Assembly (NCBI RefSeq): GCF_030269305.1
Contig: NZ_BSTC01000008.1
Coordinates: forward strand, 1-64,000
Source of the DNA: Kineosporia sp. NBRC 101731
GTDB taxonomy: Bacteria; Actinomycetota; Actinomycetes; Actinomycetales; Kineosporiaceae
Length of the DNA stretch: 64,000 nt
Direction: 5' to 3'
How positions within the stretch are numbered: position 1 is the first letter of the stretch; each line of letters opens with the position of its first letter. The notes under the pieces were generated by a model, which saw only the letters and a program-made list of their open reading frames with translations, had not been told where the DNA came from and made no database searches. Below are positions 48,609 to 55,714 of the stretch, one piece after another. The translations under genes and the position numbers were made by a program.

Positions 48609-50120
48609 ATGTCATCCGCGGCTACTCAGCTCGCAGTCTCCCTCGACGGCACGCCCACGGTGCCCGGCACGCTCTACATCGGTGGGCGGTGGCGCTCCGC
48701 GTCCGAACATCGCGTGGTGCTGAATCCCGCTGATGCCAGCGAGATCTGCCAGGTGGACGAGGCCTCGGCCGCCGATGTGGAGGCGGCCGTCGCCGCCGCC
48801 CGGGCGGCCTTCGACGCGGGGGAGTGGAGCTCGACCTCACAGGCCGAACGCAGTGCGATTCTCGGGAGAGTCGCCGACCTGCTGCAGGCCAACCGGGCCC
48901 AGATCGCCCGCATCGAGACGCTCGACACCGGAAAAACCTTGCGCGAGAGCGAGATAGATGTCGATGACGTGACATCTGTGTTTCGTTACTACGCAGCCCT
49001 GGCCCTCGGCGATCCGGGTCGGCTGGTCGATGCCGGCAACCCCACCGTCATCAGCCGGGTCGTGTACGAGCCGGTCGGGGTCTGCGCGCTGATCGGTCCG
49101 TGGAACTATCCGCTGCTGCAGATCTCCTGGAAGATTGCCCCCGCTCTCGCGGCCGGCTGCACCGCCGTGCTCAAACCCAGCGAGGTCACGCCGCTCACCA
49201 CGATCGTACTGGTGGGTTTGCTGGAAGACGCGGGGGTGCCTGCGGGGGTGGTGAACCTGCTGCTCGGGTCGGGTGCGGTGGCGGGCGCGGGTCTCGTCGA
49301 GAGCGAAGACGTCGACCTGGTCTCGTTCACCGGTGGGCTGAGCACGGGGCGCTCGATCATGCGCACGGCGGCGGACACGGTGAAGAAGGTTGCCCTTGAG
49401 CTGGGGGGTAAGAACCCGCACATCGTCTTCGCCGACGCCGACCTGGAGGCCGCCCTCGACGCCGCCCTGACCGGCGTCTTCCTGCACGCCGGGCAGGTCT
49501 GCTCGGCCGGTACCCGGCTGATCCTCGAAGACGGCATCCACGACGACTTCGTCGCCGAGCTGGTGCGCCGGGCCGAGCTGATCCGCATCGGTGACGGTCT
49601 CTCCGAAGCGACGCAGATGCCGCCGCTGGTCTCCGCCCAGCATCTGGCCAAGGTGGAGGACCACGTGCGGGTCGGTCTGGAGGAGGGCGCCAAGCTGCTC
49701 ACCGGCGGCACCCGGCTCGCCGATGACCAGGCGGGGTATTTCTACCGGCCAACGGTATTCGTCAACTGCACGGGTGCGATGCGGATCGTTCAGGAAGAGA
49801 CGTTCGGGCCCATCGTGACCGTCGAGCGCTTCAGCGGTGAGGACGAGGCGGTTCACCTGGGCAACGACACCCGGTACGGGCTCGCCGGTGGCGTCTGGAC
49901 GTCGGACCGGGGTAAGGCGCACCGCGTGGCCGGTCGGCTGCGGCACGGCACGATCTGGATCAACGACTTCGGCCCGTACCTGCCACAGGCCGAGTGGGGC
50001 GGTTTCAAGCTGTCCGGCACCGGGCGTGAGCTGGGCCCCTCCGGGCTCGCGGAGTACCGCGAGGCCAAGCACGTGTACGAGAACACCGAGCCGGCCGCCC
50101 AGCACTGGTTCTCCAGCTGA
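48609..50120 (+). CDS. betB: Betaine aldehyde dehydrogenase
   Basis: The 503-residue NAD(P)-dependent aldehyde dehydrogenase converts betaine aldehyde to glycine betaine. The catalytic Glu is in [19 protein letters not shown], the nucleophile Cys in [12 protein letters not shown], and [21 protein letters not shown] is the conserved cofactor region. Substrate specificity rests on the divergent choline dehydrogenase and the shared promoter. The ATG is preceded by GAGGGG. Confidence 0.92.
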   Translation: MSSAATQLAVSLDGTPTVPGTLYIGGRWRSASEHRVVLNPADASEICQVDEASAADVEAAVAAARAAFDAGEWSSTSQAERSAILGRVADLLQANRAQIARIETLDTGKTLRESEIDVDDVTSVFRYYAALALGDPGRLVDAGNPTVISRVVYEPVGVCALIGPWNYPLLQISWKIAPALAAGCTAVLKPSEVTPLTTIVLVGLLEDAGVPAGVVNLLLGSGAVAGAGLVESEDVDLVSFTGGLSTGRSIMRTAADTVKKVALELGGKNPHIVFADADLEAALDAALTGVFLHAGQVCSAGTRLILEDGIHDDFVAELVRRAELIRIGDGLSEATQMPPLVSAQHLAKVEDHVRVGLEEGAKLLTGGTRLADDQAGYFYRPTVFVNCTGAMRIVQEETFGPIVTVERFSGEDEAVHLGNDTRYGLAGGVWTSDRGKAHRVAGRLRHGTIWINDFGPYLPQAEWGGFKLSGTGRELGPSGLAEYREAKHVYENTEPAAQHWFSS

Positions 50121-50258
50121 TCACGAATTCACGCGCCGTGCTGCAACGCTGCTCCATCGGTTGACGTCGGGGTGTTGGTGCTGGTCAAAGGGCTGCTAGG
50201 TTCGCGCGACCCTGACCACCAGCACCATCCCTTGACACTGAGATCATGGAGAAACCGC

Positions 50259-50894
50259 GTGTCGATTCAGGAAGCCGTGAGAACGGTTCTGACCCAGAAG
50301 TACGCCACCTTCGCAGGCCGGGCCCGGCGGTCGGAGTACTGGTGGTGGTACCTCGCCTACACGATCGGCTTCATCGCGGCCCTGATCGTCGCCGGAATTC
50401 TCTACGCGATCCTTCCGGAAAGCGCCGGCAATGCGCTGTTCGGCCTGATCTACCTGGCGATGATCTTCGGTTTCATCATCCCGAACCTGGCGGTGACCGT
50501 CCGGCGCCTGCACGACACCGGCCGTTCCGGCTGGTGGTTCCTGATCTCGGCCGTCCCGTTCATCGGTCCTCTGGTAATGCTGGTCTTCACGGTGCTCGAC
50601 AGCCAGCCCGGTGCCAACCAGTACGGCCCCAACCCGAAGGGCGTCGACGGGGGCTTCGGCGGGCAGGGCTACGGGCAGCAGGGGCACAACCAGCAGGGCT
50701 ACGGCCAGCCGCAGTACGACCAGCAGGGGCCGGGGCAGCAGTACGGGCAGCAGGGTTACGGCCAGCAGCCCGGTTACGGCCAGCAGCCCGGTTACGGCCA
50801 GCAGCCCGGCTACGGCCAGCAGCCCGGCTACGGCCAGCAGCCCGGCTACGGCCAGCAGAACCCCTCGGATCAGCAGGGCTACGGCCAGGGCTGA
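50259..50894 (+). CDS. DUF805 membrane protein with GYGQQP repeat tail
   Basis: The 211-residue protein begins [29 protein letters not shown], the DUF805 start, followed by about four membrane helices and the [18 protein letters not shown] motif. After NQYGPNPKG the last 70 residues are Gly/Tyr/Gln-rich with perfect GYGQQP repeats and are probably disordered. DUF805 has no known activity. GTG 50259 is chosen by family start and GGAG upstream. A paralogue lies 350 bp downstream. A TTGACA box is at 50231. Confidence 0.87.
   Translation: MSIQEAVRTVLTQKYATFAGRARRSEYWWWYLAYTIGFIAALIVAGILYAILPESAGNALFGLIYLAMIFGFIIPNLAVTVRRLHDTGRSGWWFLISAVPFIGPLVMLVFTVLDSQPGANQYGPNPKGVDGGFGGQGYGQQGHNQQGYGQPQYDQQGPGQQYGQQGYGQQPGYGQQPGYGQQPGYGQQPGYGQQPGYGQQNPSDQQGYGQG
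50754..50861 (+). repeat. 18-bp tandem repeat encoding GYGQQP
   Basis: Six consecutive 18-bp units of the form GGYTACGGCCAGCAGCCC (the last diverging at its final codons) run without interruption. The first three carry GGT and the next carry GGC at the first codon, otherwise they are identical. Slippage could change copy number in frame. Confidence 0.92.
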
Positions 50895-50948
50895 GCTCCG
50901 CCCGAACCGATGTGATCGCGGCGCCCTCCGGCCGAGCACCATTTCCTC

Positions 50949-51031
50949 CGTGATCATGCAAAATGTCCCCGGAGTTCTAGAACTGTCAATGGCGGTGTTC
51001 TAGAACGCTGGGGACACTTTGCATGATCACG
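50949..51031. repeat. Dispersed palindromic element, copy 2 (composite, 83 bp)
   Basis: The arms start with CGTGATCATGCAAA and continue TGTCCCC, then a TTCTAGAAC block. The two arms match over about 35 bp with four or so differences, around a 12-nt centre (near TCAATGGCGG). Each arm contains its own TTCTAGAA palindrome. The outer 14 bp are identical to those of the element at 31651. It lies between the two DUF805 genes. Confidence 0.85.
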
Positions 51032-51076
51032 ATGAAGGTGGGGGGCGCCGCCGGCCGCGTCCCCCAACGCCGACAC

Positions 51077-51120
51077 ACCGAGGCGCCGCTCTCCTCCTGG
51101 AGAACGGCGCCTCGGTTTTT
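51077..51120 (+). terminator. Rho-independent terminator with T tract
   Basis: ACCGAGGCGCCG pairs with CGGCGCCTCGGT, with an inner small stem TCTCC/GGAGA, followed by TTTTT at 51116-51120. It is the only hairpin in the window with a classical T tract on the plus strand. It ends transcription from the first DUF805 gene. Confidence 0.88.
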
Positions 51121-51240
51121 CCCCAAATTCCGACTTGCGACGTTCCGGACAAACCATAATCTTGCCGATCAACAGGACTGATGATCATCGTCAGCGCTGA
51201 TCTCGTCCACGCGCGCCCCTTCCGACTCAGGAGTTGCCAA

Positions 51241-51627
51241 GTGTCGTTCCAAGACGCCGTCAGAACTGTGCTCACCAAGAAGTATGTGGACTTCAGCGGC
51301 CGGGCCCGGCGTTCGGAGTACTGGTTCTGGACGCTCTTCGCCGTCATCGTCACCGTGGTCGCGGCCATCATTGACGCGGTCATCGGGTTCCAGATCGTCA
51401 CGTACATCGCTTTCGTGGCGCTGCTCCTGCCCGGTATCGCGGTGACGGTGCGCCGCCTGCACGACACCGGCCGCTCGGGCTTCTGGTACCTCATCGTCTT
51501 CGTGCCGTTCGTGGGCGGCCTGGTGCTGTTCGTCTTCACGCTGCTGGACAGCGAGGCGGGCAGCAATGCCTACGGCCCGAACCCGAAGGGCCTGGAGGGC
51601 GGATTCGGCGCCCAGGCCGCTTACTGA
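51241..51627 (+). CDS. DUF805 membrane protein (paralogue without repeat tail)
   Basis: The 128-residue protein shares with its upstream neighbour [47 protein letters not shown] and NAYGPNPKG, but ends soon after the last motif and lacks the GYGQQP tail. It is a tandem duplicate, diverged. GTG 51241 has GGAG upstream. Function unknown. Confidence 0.87.
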   Translation: MSFQDAVRTVLTKKYVDFSGRARRSEYWFWTLFAVIVTVVAAIIDAVIGFQIVTYIAFVALLLPGIAVTVRRLHDTGRSGFWYLIVFVPFVGGLVLFVFTLLDSEAGSNAYGPNPKGLEGGFGAQAAY

Positions 51628-51653
51628 GAAGACTGAGAGGACGGAGAAACATT

Positions 51654-51691
51654 CATCGGTGCACCGCTCCGAAGGGGGCGGTGCACCGATG
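51654..51691. terminator. 17-bp hairpin between convergent DUF805 and IclR genes
   Basis: CATCGGTGCACCGCTCC pairs with GGGGCGGTGCACCGATG (one G-T pair) around GAAG. It sits between two gene ends and can act in both directions. Confidence 0.8.
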
Positions 51692-51734
51692 TATTTCAGC
51701 CGGATGGCGGGCGGCGAACATCCCCGTGACTTTT

Positions 51735-52532
51735 TCAGTCGCCGTAATACCCGAGTCGTGAACTGATCTCGTCCGCGCCACTGATCAGTCTCCCGGCCAC
51801 CGCCTCGAACCGGTCCGGGGTCAGACGGAACGAGGGGCCGGAAGCACTGACGGCCGCGATCACCCGTCCGCCGCCGTCCCGCACGGGTGCGGCGACCGCG
51901 GTGAGGCCGATCTCCAGCTCCTCGTTCGTCGAGGCCCAGCCCTTCTCGGCCACCTCGTGCAGCTGACTGAGGAGCTCGTCGGGGTTGCTGAAGGTGTTCG
52001 GGGTGAGGTGTTCCAGATCTCTCGTCAGCGTGCGCTTGCGCACGGCCTCGTCGCAGAAGGCCAGCAGCACCTTCCCGCTCGACGTGGCGTGCAGCGGGGT
52101 GCGCCGCCCGATCCAGTTGCGGGTCATCACCGAGGCGTCGCCGTACTCCTGCAGCACGTTGACGGCCGACGTGTCGTCCATGATCGCGATGTTGACGGTC
52201 TCACCGAGCTCGTGGGCCAGCCGCTCGCAGACGTCACGCCCTTCTCGGCTGACCTCGAGCTGGCCGGTCGTGGCCGAGGCCAGGCGAAGAATGCCCAGGC
52301 CAAGGCGGTATTTGCCGCGGTCGCCGATCTGTTGCACCAGGTCGCGGCGCTCCAGGGCGGTCACCAGGCGGAACGCCGTGGACTTGTGCACGGCGAGTTC
52401 GGCGGCCAGCTCGGTCACGCCCAGCTCGCCTCTTCTGGCCAGTAGATCGAGCACCATCAGCGCCCGGTCGACAGACTGCACCTGTGAGGCGTCGCCTCCG
52501 GCGCGGGTCGTCTCCCCCATGAACGAAACCAT
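51735..52532 (-). CDS. IclR-family transcriptional regulator
   Basis: The 265-residue regulator has an N-terminal winged helix (VQSVDRALMVLDLLARRGELGVTELAAELAVHKSTAFRLVTALERRDLV) and a C-terminal IclR effector domain (RRTPLHATSSGKVLLAF; TNEELEIGLTAVAAPVRD). It is divergent from the Rieske ferredoxin gene and is the only regulator inside the betaine locus, so it is the best candidate to bind the TGCGT-N3-ACGCA sites. An ATG four codons in (52520) is an alternative start; neither has ideal ribosome-site spacing. Confidence 0.88.
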   Translation of the reverse strand: MVSFMGETTRAGGDASQVQSVDRALMVLDLLARRGELGVTELAAELAVHKSTAFRLVTALERRDLVQQIGDRGKYRLGLGILRLASATTGQLEVSREGRDVCERLAHELGETVNIAIMDDTSAVNVLQEYGDASVMTRNWIGRRTPLHATSSGKVLLAFCDEAVRKRTLTRDLEHLTPNTFSNPDELLSQLHEVAEKGWASTNEELEIGLTAVAAPVRDGGGRVIAAVSASGPSFRLTPDRFEAVAGRLISGADEISSRLGYYGD

Positions 52533-52590
52533 AGCTCCCCACCAGTAACCCCGTTATGTCTTGACGCGCGGTATCCGTGGGCCGCACGCT

Positions 52591-52626
52591 GTTGCATATC
52601 GCACTTCGCGTTGTGCAAGGCGCAAC
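52591..52626. promoter_or_regulatory. 36-bp dyad in the IclR/ferredoxin divergent promoter
   Basis: GTTGC-N5-GCAC, 8 bp, then GTGC-N5-GCAAC: two inverted half units arranged symmetrically. Outer and inner blocks match the ends of the GTTGCGT-N3-ACGCAC sites near betA, the importer and the dimethylglycine oxidase gene, though with a shorter core. Its position, 60 bp from the IclR start and 52 bp from the ferredoxin start, suits autoregulation plus control of the oxygenase genes. Confidence 0.6.
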
Positions 52627-52677
52627 AAATGCAGCGAGTACTTCCTTCAGTCCTTCCGTCTTGAGATGAGGCGTGCC

Positions 52678-53013
52678 GTGATTCGGGTCTGTGCGGTCGA
52701 GGAGATCCCCGAGGGTGAAGCGGTCCGGGTCGAGAGTGGTCCGGACGGCGTCCCGGTAGCGGTGTTCAACGTGGGTGGCAACTACTACGCCATCGACGAC
52801 ACCTGCTCACACCAGGATGCCTCGCTCGCCGAAGGTTATGTCGAGGAGGATGACTGTGCGGTCGAGTGCCCGCTGCACGCCACCTGCTTCGATCTGCGTA
52901 CGGGGCAACCCAGTGGGCCACCGGCCCGGGTTCCGGTGCGCACGCACACCGTGGTGATCGAGAACGGCGATGTGCACGTGGCGCTGTCCCAGGCCACCGC
53001 ACAGGTCGCCTAG
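52678..53013 (+). CDS. Rieske [2Fe-2S] ferredoxin
   Basis: The 111-residue soluble ferredoxin has the Rieske ligands in CSHQDAS (CxH) and CPLHATCF (CxxH), as in ferredoxins of multicomponent dioxygenases. It should carry electrons from the FAD reductase to the terminal oxygenase. GTG 52678 is chosen because GAGG lies 6 nt upstream and the family starts at IRVCAVEEIPEG; a nearby ATG at 52666 would add four residues. The reductase gene starts 27 bp after its stop. Confidence 0.9.
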   Translation: MIRVCAVEEIPEGEAVRVESGPDGVPVAVFNVGGNYYAIDDTCSHQDASLAEGYVEEDDCAVECPLHATCFDLRTGQPSGPPARVPVRTHTVVIENGDVHVALSQATAQVA

Positions 53014-53039
53014 GCCGGACGCGAGCAGGAGCAGGATTG

Positions 53040-54266
53040 ATGACGACGGAGCAGACCGCGAGCACCATGCAGGTGGTGGCGGTGGTCGGGACCGGCCTGG
53101 CCGGGCTGTCCTCGGCGCGGGCGCTGCGGGAACTCGGCTTCACCGGCCGGATCGTGCTGATCGGTGACGAGAAGCACGACCCGTACGACCGTCCGCCCCT
53201 GTCCAAGGCCTTCCTGGCCGGGGAGTGGGACCCGGCGAAGATCGCGCTGGGCCTGCCCACCGACGCCGGGCTCGACCTGGACTGGCGTCTCGGGGAGCAG
53301 GCTGTCGGTCTGAGCCCCGAGGGTTCGGGCTGGGTGGTCGACCTCGAGCACGGTGAAGGTGTGCGCGCCGACGGGGTGGTGATCGCCACCGGGGCGCGGG
53401 CGCGGAAGCTTCCCGGTCAGGTGCTGGCGGGGGTGCACACACTGCGCACCCTCGACGATGCCCTGGCCCTGAAGGCCGAGCTGGTTCCCGGGGCTCGTCT
53501 GGTGATCGTCGGAGGCGGCTTCATCGGGGCCGAGATTGCCTCCACCGCAGTCATGCTCGGGATCGATACGACGGTGGTCGAGATGGCCCCCGCCTTGCTG
53601 GCCGGGCCGCTCGGTGATGCCGCGGGGGCCGCGATGGCTCGCATTCACGAGGCGCACGGCGTGAAAGTTCTGACGGGTGTCGGTGTCTCCGGTCTGACCG
53701 GCGAATCGGGTCGGGTCGCCGGCGTGTCGCTGGCCGACGGGCGATCACTGATGGCGGACGTCGTGGTCGTCGGGATCGGTTCGGTCCCGAACACCGAGTG
53801 GCTGGCGGGGTCGGGGCTGACCGGGCCCGATGGAGATCTCGCCGGAGGCGTTCTGACCGAAGAAGACGGTCGCACCGCCCTTCCCGGAGTCGTCGCGACC
53901 GGCGACTGCACCGCCACGCACCACCCCTTCGCCGGCCGCGTGACCCGCCAGGAGCACTGGACCCATGCCGCGCAGCACCCGACGCAGGCCGTGGCGGTCC
54001 TGATCGGTGCTCCGGCGCCGGTCGTGGCTCCGGCGATGAGGGTGCCCTATGTCTGGTCCGAGCAGTACGGCCAGCACTTCCAGTTCGCCGGTCACCATCA
54101 GCCGGGTGACGAGGCGGAGGTGGTGGACGGTGATCTCGAGGATCTGACCGATCCCGCCTTCACGGTCGTCTACCGGCGTGAGGGTGAGCCGGTCGGGGTG
54201 TTCGGCGTGGGTCGGCCCAAGGTGTTCGGGCGCTGGAGAAGAGAACTGGCCAAGCGGCTTTCGTAG
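53040..54266 (+). CDS. FAD-dependent ferredoxin reductase (oxygenase-coupled)
   Basis: The 408-residue NAD(P)H:ferredoxin reductase is of the type found with Rieske and P450 systems. It has the FAD site VVGTGLAGLSSARALRELG, YDRPPLSKAFL, the NAD(P) site LVIVGGGFIGAEIASTA, and the second FAD motif VVATGDCTA. ATG 53040 has AGGAGCAGG upstream; an in-frame extension over the ferredoxin gene is discarded. It links NAD(P)H to the Rieske ferredoxin just upstream. Confidence 0.9.
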   Translation: MTTEQTASTMQVVAVVGTGLAGLSSARALRELGFTGRIVLIGDEKHDPYDRPPLSKAFLAGEWDPAKIALGLPTDAGLDLDWRLGEQAVGLSPEGSGWVVDLEHGEGVRADGVVIATGARARKLPGQVLAGVHTLRTLDDALALKAELVPGARLVIVGGGFIGAEIASTAVMLGIDTTVVEMAPALLAGPLGDAAGAAMARIHEAHGVKVLTGVGVSGLTGESGRVAGVSLADGRSLMADVVVVGIGSVPNTEWLAGSGLTGPDGDLAGGVLTEEDGRTALPGVVATGDCTATHHPFAGRVTRQEHWTHAAQHPTQAVAVLIGAPAPVVAPAMRVPYVWSEQYGQHFQFAGHHQPGDEAEVVDGDLEDLTDPAFTVVYRREGEPVGVFGVGRPKVFGRWRRELAKRLS

Positions 54267-54283
54267 TCACCCGTTGCGTACTG

Positions 54284-54312
54284 CGGTGTGATCGCGGGGA
54301 AACAAACTCCCG
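54284..54312 (+). terminator. Hairpin between reductase and oxygenase genes
   Basis: ATCGCGGG and CCCGCGAT pair around ten nucleotides within 54290-54315, about 25 bp after the reductase stop. It suggests that the oxygenase gene, 131 bp downstream, is at least partly transcribed from its own promoter. A half site GTTGCGT at 54273 resembles one arm of the local operator. Confidence 0.5.
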
Positions 54313-54396
54313 CGATAATGTTCAATGCCACCATTCCGCCTGTCGGTCATGACATTTCGGCGGACTCTGCGCGGAAATCGTTGATAGGAGCTCGAC

Positions 54397-55518
54397 ATGA
54401 CCAGTGTCAGTTTGCCGCCGAGCCTCGTGGCGACCCTGCCGGGAAGTATCTACGCAGACCCGGGCGTGTTCGCCCAGGAGCAGGAGAAGATTTTCGAGCG
54501 GATGTGGTTCGCGGCCGCGCGCTCCAGCGATCTGGCCGAGACCGGCAAGTTCGTCACCAAGCAGGTCGGCCGCGAGAACGTCGTCATCGTCCGGGGTCGC
54601 GACAAGCAGTTGCGGGCCTTCCTCAACGTCTGCCGTCACCGCGGGGCCAAGCTCTGCACCGAGGAAGAAGGGCAGCTGCGCCGCAACATCCAGTGCATGT
54701 ACCACGCCTGGACCTACGGCCTGGACGGCAAGCTCGTCGCCGCCCCCAACCTGACCAAGATGCAGGACATCGACCGTGGCGAGTACGGCCTGATCAACGT
54801 CGCGCTGCGCGAATGGCTCGGCTACGTCTGGGTCTGCCTGGCCGACGAGCCGCCGTCGTTCGAGACCGACGTCATCGCCGCGGCTGACGAGAGGCTGGGC
54901 GGCGAAGGGGTGATCGGCGGCTGGCAGGTGGACGAACTGGCCGTGGGCAAGCGCATCACCTACGACGTGAAGGCCAACTGGAAGCTCATCATCGAGAACT
55001 TCATGGAGTGCTACCACTGCGCCACGATCCACCCCGAGCTCACCGAGATGCTGCCCGAGTTCGCCGGTGGGTACGCAGCCCAGGCCTTCGTCGGTCACGG
55101 GGCCGAGTTCCGGGACGACGCGCAGGCCTTCACCATCGACGGGGCCGGCGGGCACGAGCGCATCCCGGGTGTCGACGAGGACCACGACCGTCGCTACTAT
55201 GCCATCACGGTGCGCCCGCAGGTCTTCATCAACCTGGTGCCCGACCACGTCATCTTCCACCGCATGTACCCGGTGACCGTCGACCGCACCATCGTCGAGT
55301 GTGACTGGCTCTACCTGCCTGGCGTCGTCGAGTCCGGTGCCGACCTGACCCGCTCGGTGGAGCTCTTCGACCGCGTCAACCGCCAGGACTTCGAGGCCTG
55401 CGAGGTCACCCAGCCCGGCATGTCCAGCCGGGCCTACCGGGCCGGCGGGGTGCTCGTGCCGAGCGAGCACCACATCGCCGAGTTCCACGAGTGGGTCCAG
55501 GCCCGGCTCCTGGACTGA
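54397..55518 (+). CDS. Rieske-type terminal oxygenase, probable glycine betaine monooxygenase
   Basis: The 373-residue aromatic-ring-hydroxylase-type oxygenase has Rieske ligands in CRHRGAKL and CMYHAW, and a mononuclear iron site in ENFMECYHCATIHPEL with a distal Asp. The length and motifs resemble GbcA-like enzymes that demethylate quaternary amines. With betA/betB, the betaine importer and the dimethylglycine oxidase in the same locus, glycine betaine to dimethylglycine is the likely reaction. Stachydrine or carnitine oxygenases are alternatives. AGGAG precedes the ATG. Confidence 0.85.
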   Translation: MTSVSLPPSLVATLPGSIYADPGVFAQEQEKIFERMWFAAARSSDLAETGKFVTKQVGRENVVIVRGRDKQLRAFLNVCRHRGAKLCTEEEGQLRRNIQCMYHAWTYGLDGKLVAAPNLTKMQDIDRGEYGLINVALREWLGYVWVCLADEPPSFETDVIAAADERLGGEGVIGGWQVDELAVGKRITYDVKANWKLIIENFMECYHCATIHPELTEMLPEFAGGYAAQAFVGHGAEFRDDAQAFTIDGAGGHERIPGVDEDHDRRYYAITVRPQVFINLVPDHVIFHRMYPVTVDRTIVECDWLYLPGVVESGADLTRSVELFDRVNRQDFEACEVTQPGMSSRAYRAGGVLVPSEHHIAEFHEWVQARLLD

Positions 55519-55534
55519 CGGCCGCCGACCTGTT

Positions 55535-55566
55535 CGTGATCAGGCAATATCTCCCCGGTGATCAAG
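55535..55566. repeat. Dispersed palindromic element, copy 4 (short/partial)
   Basis: CGTGATCAGGCAAT begins 17 bp after the oxygenase stop and is followed by CTCCCC and GGTGATCA, a decayed second arm. The left arm has G in place of T in GATCATGC, the same variant as one arm of the copy at 63433. Confidence 0.6.
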
Positions 55567-55594
55567 GAGGCGGCGTTCGCCGGGGGAACGTGAG

Positions 55595-55649
55595 TCATGA
55601 TCGGATGACTTCAGTGCGGTCAGGGTGCCGGGAAGTCATCCGGTCATGG
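55595..55649. terminator. 18-bp hairpin between convergent oxygenase and ABC exporter genes
   Basis: TCATGATCGGATGACTTC and GAAGTCATCCGGTCATGG pair with two mismatches (one terminal) around 19 nt. Both flanking genes end here, so it is a likely bidirectional terminator. Confidence 0.7.
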
Positions 55650-55714
55650 ATCCGGGGGAGAGCAGTTCGCGCGCCGGGGATGTCTCCGGCCCCGCGCGCG
55701 GGAGAGGCCCGGCC

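Noticed and set aside
50176-50227. Inverted repeat TGGTGCTGGT/ACCAGCACCA after betB
   Set aside because: The loop is 32 nt, so it is weak as a terminator; I cannot tell it from chance, although it may help end the betB transcript.
54273-54288. Fourth operator copy before the oxygenase gene
   Set aside because: Only the left half GTTGCGT matches; the right half (GCGGTG) does not, so I do not count it as a site.
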